Positions 1 to 11,800 of a DNA stretch of 64,000 nucleotides are shown here, in pieces. The stretch is from Cladorhizidae sp. MBARI D1340-BT2 (Eukaryota; Porifera; Demospongiae; Poecilosclerida; Cladorhizidae), in the NCBI GenBank assembly GCA_028752905.1, contig JAQNBH010000056.1:186001-250000 (forward strand), in the 5' to 3' direction. How positions within the stretch are numbered: the stretch's first letter is position 1; each line of letters begins with the position of its first letter. The position numbers were made by a program, and so were the translations under genes. The notes under the pieces are model-generated. The model ran no database searches. It saw only the letters and a list, made by a program, of their open reading frames with translations, and was not told where the DNA came from.

Positions 1-13
1 CTTACTGTGCATA

Positions 14-43
14 GGGAATAGTTCATCGCGGAATAGTTCATTA
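14..43 (+). repeat. Truncated monomer junction (CGCGGAATAG)
   Basis: ATCGC at the end of one monomer is joined directly to GGAATAG (unit positions 17-23) of the next, deleting about 16 bp and leaving a 15-bp remnant. The identical junction is also seen near 5,943, 7,264, 10,541 and 17,903, always followed by TTCATTACTAC. It is therefore inherited with the HOR rather than formed anew. Its CGCG is one of the few CpG pairs in the window. Confidence 0.85.
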
Positions 44-644
44 CTACTTACTGTGCATAGGGAATAGTTCTTCATCGCTACTTACTGTGCATAGAGAATA
101 GTTAATAACTACTTACTGTGCATAGGGAATAGTTCATCACTACTTACAGTGCATAGGGAATAGTTCTTCACTACTTATTGTGCAACGGGAATAGTTCATC
201 ACTACTTACTGTGCATAGGAAATAGTTCATCGCCACTTACTGTGCATAGGGAATAGTTCATCGCAACTTACTGTGCATAGGAAATAGTTCATCGCCACTT
301 ACTGTGCATAGGGAATAGTTCATCGCTACTTACTGTACATAGGGAATAGTTCATCGCTACTTACTGTGCATAGGGAATAGTTCATCGCTACTTACTGTGC
401 AGAGGGCAAGGTTCATCACTACTTACTGTGCATAAGGAATAGTTCATCAGTACTTACTGTACATAGGGAATAGTTCATCGCTACTTACTGTATATAGGGA
501 ATAGTTCATCACTACTTACTTTGCATAGGGAATAGTTCATCACTACTTACTTTGCATAGGGAATAGTTCATCCCTACTTACTGAGCATAGGGAATAGTTC
601 ATCAGTACTTACTGTGCATAGGGAATAGTTCATCCTACTTACTA

Positions 645-1985
645 TGCATAGGGAATAGTTCATCGCTACTTACTGTGCATAGGGAATAGTTCATCACTAC
701 ATACTGTGCATAGGGAATAATTCTTCATCGCTACTTACTGTGCACAGGGAATAGTTCATTACTATTTACTATGCATAGGGAATAGCTCTTCATCGCTACT
801 TACTGTGCATAGAGAATAGTTAATAACTACTTACTGTGCATAGGGAATAGTTCATCACTACTTACAGTGCATAGGGAATAGTTCTTCACTACTTACTGTG
901 CAACGGGAATAGTTCATCACTACTTACTGTACATAGGGAATAGTTCATCGCCACTTACTGTACATTGGGACTAGTTTATCGCTACTTACTGTACATAGGG
1001 AATAGTTCATCGCTACTTACAGTGCATAGGGAATAGTTCATCGCTACTTACTGTGCATAGGGAATAGTTCATCACTACTTACTGTGCATAGGAAATAGTT
1101 CATCCCTACTTATTGTGCATAGGGAATAGTTCATCAGTACTTGCTGTGCATAGGGAATAGTTCATACTACTTACTATGCATAGGCAATAGTTCATCACTA
1201 CTTACTGTGCATAGTGAATAGTACATCAGATTATACTAAGCATAGGGAATAGTTCATCGCTACTTACTGTGCATAGGGAATAGTTCATCACTACTTACTG
1301 TGCATAAGGAATAGTTAATCGCTACTTACTGTGCATAGGGAATAGTTCATCACTACTTACTGTGCATAGGGAATACTTCATCACTACTTACTGTGCATAG
1401 GGAATAGTTCATCGCTTCTTACTTTACATAGGGAATAGTTAATCGCTGCTTACTGTGCATAGGGAATAGTTCATCGCTACTTACTGTGCATAGGGAATAA
1501 TTCTTCATCGCTACTTACTGTGCATAGGGAATAGTTCATTACTACTTACTATGCATAGGGAATAGTTCATCACTACTTACAGTGCATAGGGAATAGTTCT
1601 TCACTACTTACTGTTCAACGGGAATAGTTCATCACTACTTACTGTGCATAGGGAATAGTTTATAGCTACTAACTATGCATAGGGAATAGTTCATCGCCAC
1701 TTACTGTGCATAGGTAATAGTTCATCACTACTTACTTTGCATAGGCAATAGTTCATCACTACTTACTGTGCATAGGGAATAGTTCATCGCTACTTACTAT
1801 GCATAGGGAATAGTTCCTCACTACTTACTTTGCATAGGCAATAGTTCATCACTACTTATTGTGCATAGGGAATAGTTCATCACTACTTACTGTGCATAGG
1901 GAATAGTTCATTGCTACTTACTGTGCATAGGGAATAGTTCATCACTACTTACTGTGCATAGGGAATACTTCATCACTATTTACTG
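645..1985 (+). repeat. 1,341-bp HOR, first copy
   Basis: First member of a tandem pair with period 1,341. Matching landmarks include ATACTGTGC at 701 and 2,042, AATAGCTCTT at 781 and 2,122, and CTGTTCAAC at 1,611 and 2,952. The match begins just after position 644 (A here, G at 1,985) and holds to about 1,786. The stretch from about 1,790 to 1,985 lies between the two matching parts and contains TAGTTCCTCAC and TTCATTGCTAC variants. Confidence 0.88.
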
Positions 1986-3127
1986 TGCATAGGGAATAGT
2001 TCATCGCTACTTACTGTGCATAGGGAATAGTTCATCACTACATACTGTGCATAGGGAATAATTCTTCATCGCTACTTACTGTGCACAGGGAATAGTTCAT
2101 TACTATTTACTATGCATAGGGAATAGCTCTTCATCGCTACTTACTGTGCATAGAGAATAGTTAATAACTACTTACTGTGCATAGGGAATAGTTCATCACT
2201 ACTTACAGTGCATAGGGAATAGTTCTTCACTACTTACTGTGCAACGGGAATAGTTCATCACTACTTACTGTACATAGGGAATAGTTCATCGCCACTTACT
2301 GTACATTGGGACTAGTTTATCGCTACTTACTGTACATAGGGAATAGTTCATCGCTACTTACAGTGCATAGGGAATAGTTCATCGCTACTTACTGTGCATA
2401 GGGAATAGTTCATCACTACTTACTGTGCATAGGAAATAGTTCATCCCTACTTATTGTGCATAGGGAATAGTTCATCAGTACTTGCTGTGCATAGGGAATA
2501 GTTCATACTACTTACTATGCATAGGCAATAGTTCATCACTACTTACTGTGCATAGTGAATAGTACATCAGATTATACTAAGCATAGGGAATAGTTCATCG
2601 CTACTTACTGTGCATAGGGAATAGTTCATCACTACTTACTGTGCATAAGGAATAGTTAATCGCTACTTACTGTGCATAGGGAATAGTTCATCACTACTTA
2701 CTGTGCATAGGGAATACTTCATCACTACTTACTGTGCATAGGGAATAGTTCATCGCTTCTTACTTTACATAGGGAATAGTTAATCGCTGCTTACTGTGCA
2801 TAGGGAATAGTTCATCGCTACTTACTGTGCATAGGGAATAATTCTTCATCGCTACTTACTGTGCATAGGGAATAGTTCATTACTACTTACTATGCATAGG
2901 GAATAGTTCATCACTACTTACAGTGCATAGGGAATAGTTCTTCACTACTTACTGTTCAACGGGAATAGTTCATCACTACTTACTGTGCATAGGGAATACT
3001 TTATAGCTACTAACTATGCATAGGGAATAGTTCATCGCCACTTACTGTGCATAGGTAATAGTTCATCACTACTTACTTTGCATAGGCAATAGTTCATCAC
3101 TACTTACTGTGCATAGGGAATAGTTCA
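1986..3127 (+). repeat. 1,341-bp HOR, second copy
   Basis: Repeats 645-1,786 almost base for base; one visible change is AATAGTTTATAG becoming AATACTTTATAG near 3,000. The match stops near 3,127, where CGTTACTTACTGTGCG replaces CGCTACTTACTATGC. The near-identity, against the much larger differences between adjacent monomers, indicates a recent duplication of the block as a unit. Confidence 0.88.
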
Positions 3128-3261
3128 TCGTTACTTACTGTGCGTAGGGAATAGTTCATCACTACTTACTGTGCATAGTGAATATTTCTTGATCGCTACT
3201 TACTGTGCATAGGGAATAGTTCATCACTACTTACTTTGCATAGGGAATAGTTCATCCCTAC

Positions 3262-3848
3262 TTACTGTGCAAAGGGAATAATTCTTCATCGCTACTTACT
3301 GTGCACAGGGAATAGTTCATTACTATTTACTATGCATAGGGAATAGTTCTTCATCGCTACTTACTGTGCATAGAGAATAGTTAATAACTACTTACTGTGC
3401 ATAGGGAATAGTTCATCACTACTTACAGTGCATAGGGAATAGTTCTTCACTACTTACTGTGCAACGGGAATAGTTCATCACTACTTACTGTACATAGGGA
3501 ATAGTTCATCGCCACTTACTGTACATTAGGACTAGATTATCGCTACTTACTGTACATAGGGAATAGTTCATCACTACTTACTATGCATAGGGAATAGTTC
3601 ATCCCTACTTATTGTGCATAGGGAATAGTTCATCAGTTCTTACTGTGCATAGGGAATAGTTCATCCTACTTACTATGCATAGGCAATAGTTCATCATTAC
3701 TTACTGTGCATAGTGAATAGTACATCAGATTATACTAAGCATAGTGAATAGTTCATCGCTACTTACTCTGCATAGGGAATAGTTCATCACTACTTACTGT
3801 GCATAAGGAATAGTTAATCGCTACTTACTGTGCATAGGGAATAGTTCG
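3262..3848 (+). repeat. Partial, diverged third copy of the same HOR
   Basis: Aligns to 2,042 onward at offset 1,220 (GTGCACAGGG and GCAACGGG landmarks). After losing two monomers (62 bp) near 3,570, it aligns at offset 1,158 (TATACTAAGC at 2,573 and 3,731). It ends at an irregular junction near 3,845, where AGTTC runs straight into GGGTATAGTTC, skipping about half a monomer. More substitutions than between copies one and two suggest an older duplication. Confidence 0.75.
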
Positions 3849-5107
3849 GGTATAGTTCATTACTACTTACTATGCATAGGGAATAGTTCATCACTACTTA
3901 CAGTGCATAGGGAATAGTTCTTCACTACTTACTGTGCAACGGGAATAGTTCATCACTACTTACTGTGCATAGGGAATAGTTTATAGCTACTTACTATGCA
4001 TAGGGAATAGTTCATCGCCACTTACTGTGCATAGGTAATAGTTCATCACTACTTACTTTGCATAGGCAATAGTTCATCACTATTTACTGTGCATAGTGAA
4101 TATTTCTTGATCGCTACTTACTGTGCATAGGGAATAGTTCATCACTACTTACTTTGCATAGGGAATAGTTCATCCCTACTTACTGTGCATAGGGAATAGT
4201 TCATCAGTACTTACTGTGCGCATAGGCAATAGTTCATCCTACTTACTATGCATAGCCAATAGTTAATCACTACTTACTGTGCATAGGGAATGGTTCATCA
4301 CTACTTACTTTGCATAGGGAATAGTTCATCACTACTTACTGTGCATAGGGAAGAGATCTTCACTAGTAACTTTGCATAGGGAATAGTTCACCACTACTTA
4401 ATTTGCATAGGCAATAGTTCATCAGTACTTACTGTGCATAGGGAATAGTTCATCACTACATATTGTGCATAGGGAATAGTTCATCACAACTTAACTGTGC
4501 ATAGGGAATATTTCATCGCTACTTACTGAGCATAGGGAATAGTTCATCACTACTTACTGTGCATAGGGAATATTTCATCGCTACTAACTGAGCATAGGGA
4601 ATAGTTCATCACTACTTACTGTGGATAGGAAATAGTTCATCACTACCTACTGTGCATAGGGAATAGTATCGCTACTTACTGTGAATAGGGAATAGTTCAT
4701 CGCTACTTACTGTTCATAGTGAATAGTTCATCGCTACTACTGTGCATAGGGAATAGTTCATCACTACTTACTGTGCATAGGGAATAGTTCATCACTACTT
4801 ACTGTGCATAGGGAATAGTTCATAGCTACTTACTGTGCATAGGGAATAGTTCATCGCTATTTACTGTGCATAGGGAATAGTTCATCCCTACTTACTGTGC
4901 ATAGGGAATAGTTCATCACTACTTACTGTGCATAGGGAACAGTTAATCGCTACTTACTTTGTATAGGGAATAGTTCATCACTACTTACTGTGCATAGGGA
5001 ATAGTTCATCACTACTTACTGTGCATAGGGAATAGTTCATCGCTACTTACTGTGCATAGGGAATAGTTCATCACTACTTACTGTGCATAGGGAATAGTTC
5101 ATCACTA

Positions 5108-6600
5108 TTTACTGTGCATAGTGAATAGTACATCAGATTACTGTGCATAGGGAATAGTTCATCGCCAATTACTGTGAATAGGGAATAGTTCATCACTACT
5201 TACTGTGCATAGGGAATAGTTCATCGCTACTTACTGTTCATAGGGAATAGTTCTTCATCGCTACTTACTGTACATAGGGAATAGTTCATCGCAACTTACT
5301 GTGCATAGGGAATATTTCTTCATCGCTACTTACTGTGCATAGGGAATAGTTCATCACTACTTACTTTGCATTGGGAATAGTTTATCCCTACTTACTGTTC
5401 ATAGGGAATAGTTCATCCTACTTACTATACATAGGGAATAGTTTATCGCTACTTACTGTGCATAGGGAATAGTTCTTCGCCACTTACTGTGCATAGGGAA
5501 TAGTTCATCGCTACTTACTGTGCATAGGGAATAGTTCATCGCTACTTACTGTCCATAGGGAATAGTTCATCACTACTTACTGTGCATAGGCAATAGTTCA
5601 TCGCTACTTACTATGCATAGGGAATAGTTCATCTCTACTTACTGTGCATAGGGAATAGTTCATCGCTACTTACTGTGCATAGGGAATAGCTCATCACTAC
5701 TTACTTTGCATAGGCAATAGATCATCCCTACTTACTGTGCATAGGGAATAGTTCATCACTACTTACTGTGCATAGGGAATAGTTCATCACTACTTACGCT
5801 GAATAGGGAATAGTTCATCAGATTACTGTGCATAGGGAATAGTTCACCACTACTTACTGTGCATAGGGAATAGTTCATCGCTACTTACTGTGCATAGGGA
5901 TTAGTTCATCGCTACTTACTGTGCATAGGGAATAGTTCATCGCGGAATAGTTCATTACTACTTACTGTGCATAGGGAATAGTTCTTCATCGCTACTTACT
6001 GTGCATAGAGAATAGTTAATAACTACTTTCTGTGCATAGGGAATAGTTCATCACTACTTACAGTGCATAGGGAATAGTTCTTCACTACTTATTGTGCAAC
6101 GGGAATAGTTCATCACTACTTACTGTGCATAGGAAATAGTTCATCGCCACTTACTGTGCATAGGGAATAGTTCATCGCAACTTACTGTGCATAGGAAATA
6201 GTTCATCGCCACTTACTGTGCATAGGGAATAGTTCATCGCTACTTACTGTACATAGGGAATAGTTCATCGCTACTTACTGTGCATAGGGAATAGTTCATC
6301 GCTACTTACTGTGCAGAGGGCAAGGTTCATCACTACTTACTGTGCATAAGGAATAGTTCATCAGTACTTACTGTACATAGGGAATAGTTCATCGCTACTT
6401 ACTGTATATAGGGAATAGTTCATCACTACTTACTTTGCATAGGGAATAGTTCATCACTACTTACTTTGCATAGGGAATAGTTCATCCCTACTTACTGAGC
6501 ATAGGGAATAGTTCATCAGTACTTACTGTGCATAGGGAATAGTTCATCCTACTTACTATGCATAGGCAATAGTTCATCACTACTTGCTGTGCATAGGGAA
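5108..6600 (+). repeat. Segment shared with 9.7 kb and 17.1 kb copies
   Basis: GTGAATAGTACATCAG at about 5,121, GTCCATAGGG at 5,551 and GCTGAATAGG at 5,798 recur at offset 4,598 (9,719, 10,149, 10,396) and again 7,362 bp further on. Downstream of the CGCGGAATAG junction the offset to the 10 kb copy falls to 4,536, because this copy has two additional monomers (62 bp) near 6,180. This overlaps the start of the 1,321-bp HOR, so that HOR and this segment were once part of one longer unit. Confidence 0.8.
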
Positions 6601-7235
6601 TAGTTATAGCTACTTACTGTACATAGGGAATAGTTCATCTCCACTTACTGTACATAGGGAATAGTTCATCACTACTTACTTTGCATATGCAATAGTTCAT
6701 CACTACTTACTGTGCATAGGGAAGAGTTCATCGCTACTTACTGTGCATAGGGAATAGTTCATCGCTACTTACTGTTCATAGGGAATAGTTCTTCATCGCT
6801 ACTTACTGTACATAGGGAATAGTTCATCGCAACTTACTGTGCATAGGGAATATTTCTTCATCGCTACTTACTGTGCATAGGGAATAGTTCATCACTACTT
6901 ACTTTGCATAGGGAATAGTTATCCCTACTTACTGTGCATAGGGAATAGTTCATCCTACTTACTTTGCATAGGCAATAGTTCATCACTACTTACTGTGCAT
7001 AGGGTATAGTTCATCACTACTTACTGTGCATAGGGAATAGTTCATCGCTACTTACTGTGCATAGGGAATAGTTCATCACTATTAACTGTGCATAGGGAAT
7101 ACTTCATCCCTACTTACTGTGCATAGGGAATAGTTCATCGCTTCTTACTGTACATAGGGAATAGCTAATCGCTACTTACTGTGCATAGGGAATAGTTCAT
7201 TCTACTTACTGTGCATAGGGAATAGTTCATCGCTA
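5915..7235 (+). repeat. 1,321-bp HOR, first full copy
   Basis: The start of this unit equals window positions 1 to about 644 at offset 5,914 (CGGAATAG at 29 and 5,943; AGAGGGCAAGG at 401 and 6,315). The whole unit recurs in tandem at 7,236 with period 1,321. It carries the 15-bp remnant, the block I variant series, GCAGAGGGCAAGG, an ATAGTTATAGC short monomer at 6,601, a GCATATGCAATAG monomer at about 6,685, and ATAGCTAATC at 7,161. Confidence 0.85.
6546..6575 (+). repeat. Recurrent 30-bp variant monomer with perfect palindrome
   Basis: Representative of a linked haplotype: a one-base deletion giving CATCCTAC, G9 to A giving CTATGCATAG, and G18 to C giving AGGCAATAG. CTATGCATAG is a perfect 10-bp palindrome, whereas the usual CTGTGCATAG is one mismatch short. 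Seen in all blocks I checked, for example near 4,233, 7,868, 11,082, 14,351, 18,443, 37,045, 42,656, 52,577, 56,994, 61,108 and 63,848. Confidence 0.8.
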
Positions 7236-8585
7236 CTTACTGTGCATAGGGAATAGTTCATCGCGGAATAGTTCATTACTACTTACTGTGCATAGGGAAT
7301 AGTTCTTCATCGCTACTTACTGTGCATAGAGAATAGTTAATAACTACTTACTGTGCATAGGGAATAGTTCATCACTACTTACAGTGCATAGGGAATAGTT
7401 CTTCACTACTTATTGTGCAACGGGAATAGTTCATCACTACTTACTGTGCATAGGAAATAGTTCATCGCCACTTACTGTGCATAGGGAATAGTTCATCGCA
7501 ACTTACTGTGCATAGGAAATAGTTCATCGCCACTTACTGTGCATAGGGAATAGTTCATCGCTACTTACTGTACATAGGGAATAGTTCATCGCTACTTACT
7601 GTGCATAGGGAATAGTTCATCGCTACTTACTGTGCAGAGGGCAAGGTTCATCACTACTTACTGTGCATAAGGAATAGTTCATCAGTACTTAATGTACATA
7701 GGGAATAGTTCATCGCTACTTACTGTATATAGGGAATAGTTCATCACTACTTACTTTGCATAGGGAATAGTTCATCACTACTTACTTTGCATAGGGAATA
7801 GTTCATCCCTACTTACTGTGCATAGGGAATAGTTCATCAGTACTTACTGTGCATAGGGAATAGTTCATCCTACTTACTATGCATAGGCAATAGTTCATCA
7901 CTACTTGCTGTGCATAGGGAATAGTTATAGCTACTTACTGTACATAGGGAATAGTTCATCTCCACTTACTGTACATAGGGAATAGTTCATCACTACTTAC
8001 TTTGCATATGCAATAGTTCATCACTACTTACTGTGCATAGGGAATAGTTCATCGTTACTTACAGTGCATAGGAAATAGTTCATCACTACTTACTGTGCAT
8101 AGGGAATAGTTCATCACTACTTACTGTGCATAGGGAAGAGTTCATCGCTACTTACTGTGCATAGGGAATAGTTCATCGCTACTTACTGTTCATAGGGAAT
8201 AGTTCTTCATCGCTACTTACTGTACATAGGGAATAGTTCATCGCAACTTACTGTGCATAGGGAATATTTCTTCATCGCTACTTACTGTGCATAGGGAATA
8301 GTTCATCACTACTTACTTTGCATAGGGAATAGTTATCCCTACTTACTGTGCATAGGGAATAGTTCATCCTACTTACTTTGCATAGGCAATAGTTCATCAC
8401 TACTTACTGTGCATAGGGTATAGTTCATCACTACTTACTGTGCATAGGGAATAGTTCATCGCTACTTACTGTGCATAGGGAATAGTTCATCACTATTAAC
8501 TGTGCATAGGGAATACTTCATCCCTACTTACTGTGCATAGGGAATAGTTCATCGCTTCTTACTGTACATAGGGAATAGCTAATCA
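7236..8585 (+). repeat. 1,321-bp HOR, second copy with three extra monomers
   Basis: Tracks the copy at 5,915 at offset 1,321 up to GCATATGC (8,006), then at offset 1,414 from AAGAGTTCATC (8,136) to ATAGCTAATC (8,575). The step of 93 bp is three monomers gained here or lost in the first copy; the extra monomers include CGTTACTTACAGTGC and a GGAAATAG variant. Substitutions elsewhere are few. Confidence 0.85.
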
Positions 8586-9439
8586 CTACTTACTGTGCAT
8601 AGGTAATAGTTCATCACTACTTACTGTGCATAGGGAATAGTTCATCGCTACTTACTGTGCATAAGGAATAATTCTTCATCGCTACTTACTGTGCATAGAG
8701 AATAGTTAATAGCTACTTAATGTGCATAGGGAATAGTTCATCACTACTTACAGTGCATAGGGAATAGTTCTTCACTACTTATTGTGCAACGGGAATAGTT
8801 CATCGCAACTTACTGTGCATAGGAAATAGTTCATCGCCACTTACTGTGAATAGGGAATAGTTCATCGCTACTTACTGTACATAGGGAATAGTTCATCGCT
8901 ACTTACTGTGCATAGGGAATAGTTCATCGCTACTTACTGTGCAGAGGGCAAGGTTCATCACTACTTACTGTGCATAAGGAATAGTTCATCAGTACTTACT
9001 GTACATAGGGAATAGTTCATCGCTACTTACTGTATATAGGGAATAGTTCATCACTACTTACTTTGCATAGGGAATAGTTCATCACTACTTACTTTGCATA
9101 GGGAATAGTTCATCCCTACTTACTGTGCATAGGGAATAGTTCATCAGTACTTACTGTGCATAGGGAATAGTTCATCCTACTTACTAAGCATAGGCAATAG
9201 TTCATCACTACTTGCTGTGCATAGGGAATAGTTATAGCTACTTACTGTGCATAGGGACTAGTTCATCGCCACTTACTGTGCATAGGGAATAGTTCATCAT
9301 TACTTACTGTGCATAGAGAATAGTTCATCAGTACTTACTTTGCATAGGGAATAGTTCATCATTACTTACTGTGCATAGGGAATAGTTCATCACTACTTAC
9401 TGTACATAGGGAAGAGTTAATCGCTACTTACTGTGCATA

Positions 9440-11590
9440 GGGAATAGTTCATCGCTACTTACTGTGCATAGGGAATAGTTCATCGCTACTTACTGTGCAT
9501 AGGGAATAGTTCATCGCTACTTACTATGCATAGGGAATAGTTCATCACTACTTACTTTGTATAGGCAATAGTTCATCACTACTTACTGTGCATAGGGAAT
9601 AGTTCATCACTACTTACTGTGCATAGGGAATAGTTCATCGCTACTTACTGTGCATAGGGAATAGTTCATTACTACTTACTGTGCAAAGGGAATAGTTCAT
9701 CACTACTTACTGTGCATAGTGAATAGTACATCAGATTACTGTGCATAGGGAATAGTTCATCGCCAATTACTGTGAATAGGGAATAGTTCATCACTACTTA
9801 CTGTGCATAGGGAATAGTTCATCGCTACTTACTGTTCATAGGGAATAGTTCTTCATCGCTACTTACTGTACATAGGGAATAGTTCATCGCAACTTACTGT
9901 GCATAGGGAATATTTCTTCATCGCTACTTACTGTGCATAGGGAATAGTTCATCACTACTTACTTTGCATTGGGAATAGTTTATCCCTACTTACTGTGCAT
10001 AGGGAATAGTTCATCCTACTTACTATGCATAGGGAATAGTTTATCGCTACTTACTGTGCATAGGGAATAGTTCTTCGCCACTTACTGTGCATAGGGAATA
10101 GTTCATCGCTACTTACTGTGCATAGGGAATAGTTCATTGCTACTTACTGTCCATAGGGAATAGTTCATCACTACTTACTGTGCATAGGCAATAGTTCATC
10201 GCTACTTACTATGCATAGGGAATAGTTCATCTCTACTTACTGTGCATAGGGAATAGTTCATCGCTACTTACTGTGCATAGGGAATAGCTCATCACTACTT
10301 ACTTTGCATAGGCAATAGTTCATCCCTACTTACTGTGCATAGGGAATAGTTCATCACTACTTACTGTGCATAGGGAATAGTTCATCGCTACTTAAGCTGA
10401 ATAGGGAATAGTTCATCAGATTACTGTGCATAGAGAATAGTTCACCACTACTTACTGTGCATAGGAAATAGTTCATCGCTACTTACTGTGCATAGGGATT
10501 AGTTCATCGGTACTTACTGTGCATAGGGAATAGTTCATCGCGGAATAGTTCATTACTACTTACTGTGCATAGGGAATAGTTCTTCATCGCTACTTACTGT
10601 GCATAGAGAATAGTTAATAACTACTTACTGTGCATAGGGAATAGTTCATCACTACTTACAGTGCATAGGGAATAGTTCTTCACTACTTATTGTGCAACGG
10701 GAATAGTTCATCACTACTTACTGTGCATAGGAAATAGTTCATCGCCACTTACTGTGCATAGGGAATAGTTCATCGCTACTTACTGTACATAGGGAATAGT
10801 TCATCGCTACTTACTGTGCATAGGGAATAGTTCATCGCTACTTACTGTGCAGAGGGCAAGGTTCATCACTACTTACTGTGCATAAGGAATAGTTCATCAG
10901 TACTTACTGTACATAAGGAATAGTTCATCGCTACTTACTGTATATAGGGAATAGTTCATCACTACTTACTTTGCATAGGGAATAGTTCATCACTACTTAC
11001 TTTGCATAGGGAATAGTTCATCCCTACTTACTGTGCATAGGGAATAGTTCATCAGTACTTACTGTGCATAGGGAATAGTTCATCCTACTTACTATGCATA
11101 GGCAATAGTTCATCACTACTTTCTGTGCATAGGGAATAGTTATAGCTACTTACTGTACATAGGGAATAGTTCATCTCCACTTACTGTACATAGGGAATAG
11201 TTCATCACTACTTACTTTGCATACGCAATAGTTCATCACTACTTACTGTGCATAGGGAATAGTTCATCGTTACTTACAGTGCATAGGAAATAGTTCATCA
11301 CTACTTACTGTGCATAGGGAATAGTTCATCACTACTTACTGTGCATAGGGAAGAGTTCATCGCTACTTACTGTGCATAGGGAATAGTTCATCACTACTTA
11401 CTGTTCATAGGGAATAGTTCTTCATCGCTACTTACTGTACATAGGGAATAGTTCATCGCAACTTACTGTGCATAGGGAATATTTCTTCATCGCTACTTAC
11501 TGTGCATAGGGAATAGTTCATCACTACTTACTTTGCATAGGGAATAGTTTATCCCTACTTACTGTGCATAGGGAATAGTTCAGCCTACTT
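9440..11590 (+). repeat. 2.15-kb duplicated segment, left copy
   Basis: Matches 16,802-18,952 at a constant offset of 7,362 across many landmarks: CTTTGTATAGGC (about 9,555), GTGAATAGTAC (9,719), GTCCATAG (10,149), GCTGAATAGG (10,396), CGGAATAG (10,541), AGAGGGCAAGG (10,851) and AAGAGTTCATC (11,351). Just upstream, GAAGAGTTAATC (9,411) matches 16,804 at offset 7,393, so this copy has one extra monomer there. Confidence 0.87.
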
Positions 11591-11800
11591 ACTTTGCATA
11601 GTCAATAGTTCATCACTACTTACTGTGCATAGGGTATAGTTCATCACTACTTACTGTGCATAGGGAATAGTTCATCGCTACTTACTGTGCATAGGGAATA
11701 GTTCATCACTATTAACTGTGCATAGGGAATACTTCATCCCTACTTACTGTGCATAGGGAATAGTTCATCGCTTCTTACTGTACATAGGGAATAGCTAATC
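10513..11800 (+). repeat. Further copy of the 1.3-kb HOR in block I
   Basis: CGGAATAG at 10,541 and ATAGCTAATC at 11,791 bracket the same variant series as 7,264-8,575. The offset changes from 3,277 to 3,216 between them, explained by two missing monomers (62 bp) and one extra T in AGTTTATCCC. It overlaps the 2.15-kb segment, showing that duplications of different sizes were laid over one another. Confidence 0.78.

Noticed and set aside
171..200. CENP-B-box-like motif in TGCAACGGGAATAG monomers
   Set aside because: It has CGGG but lacks the upstream TTCG and the A at the required spacing, so the essential core is not met.
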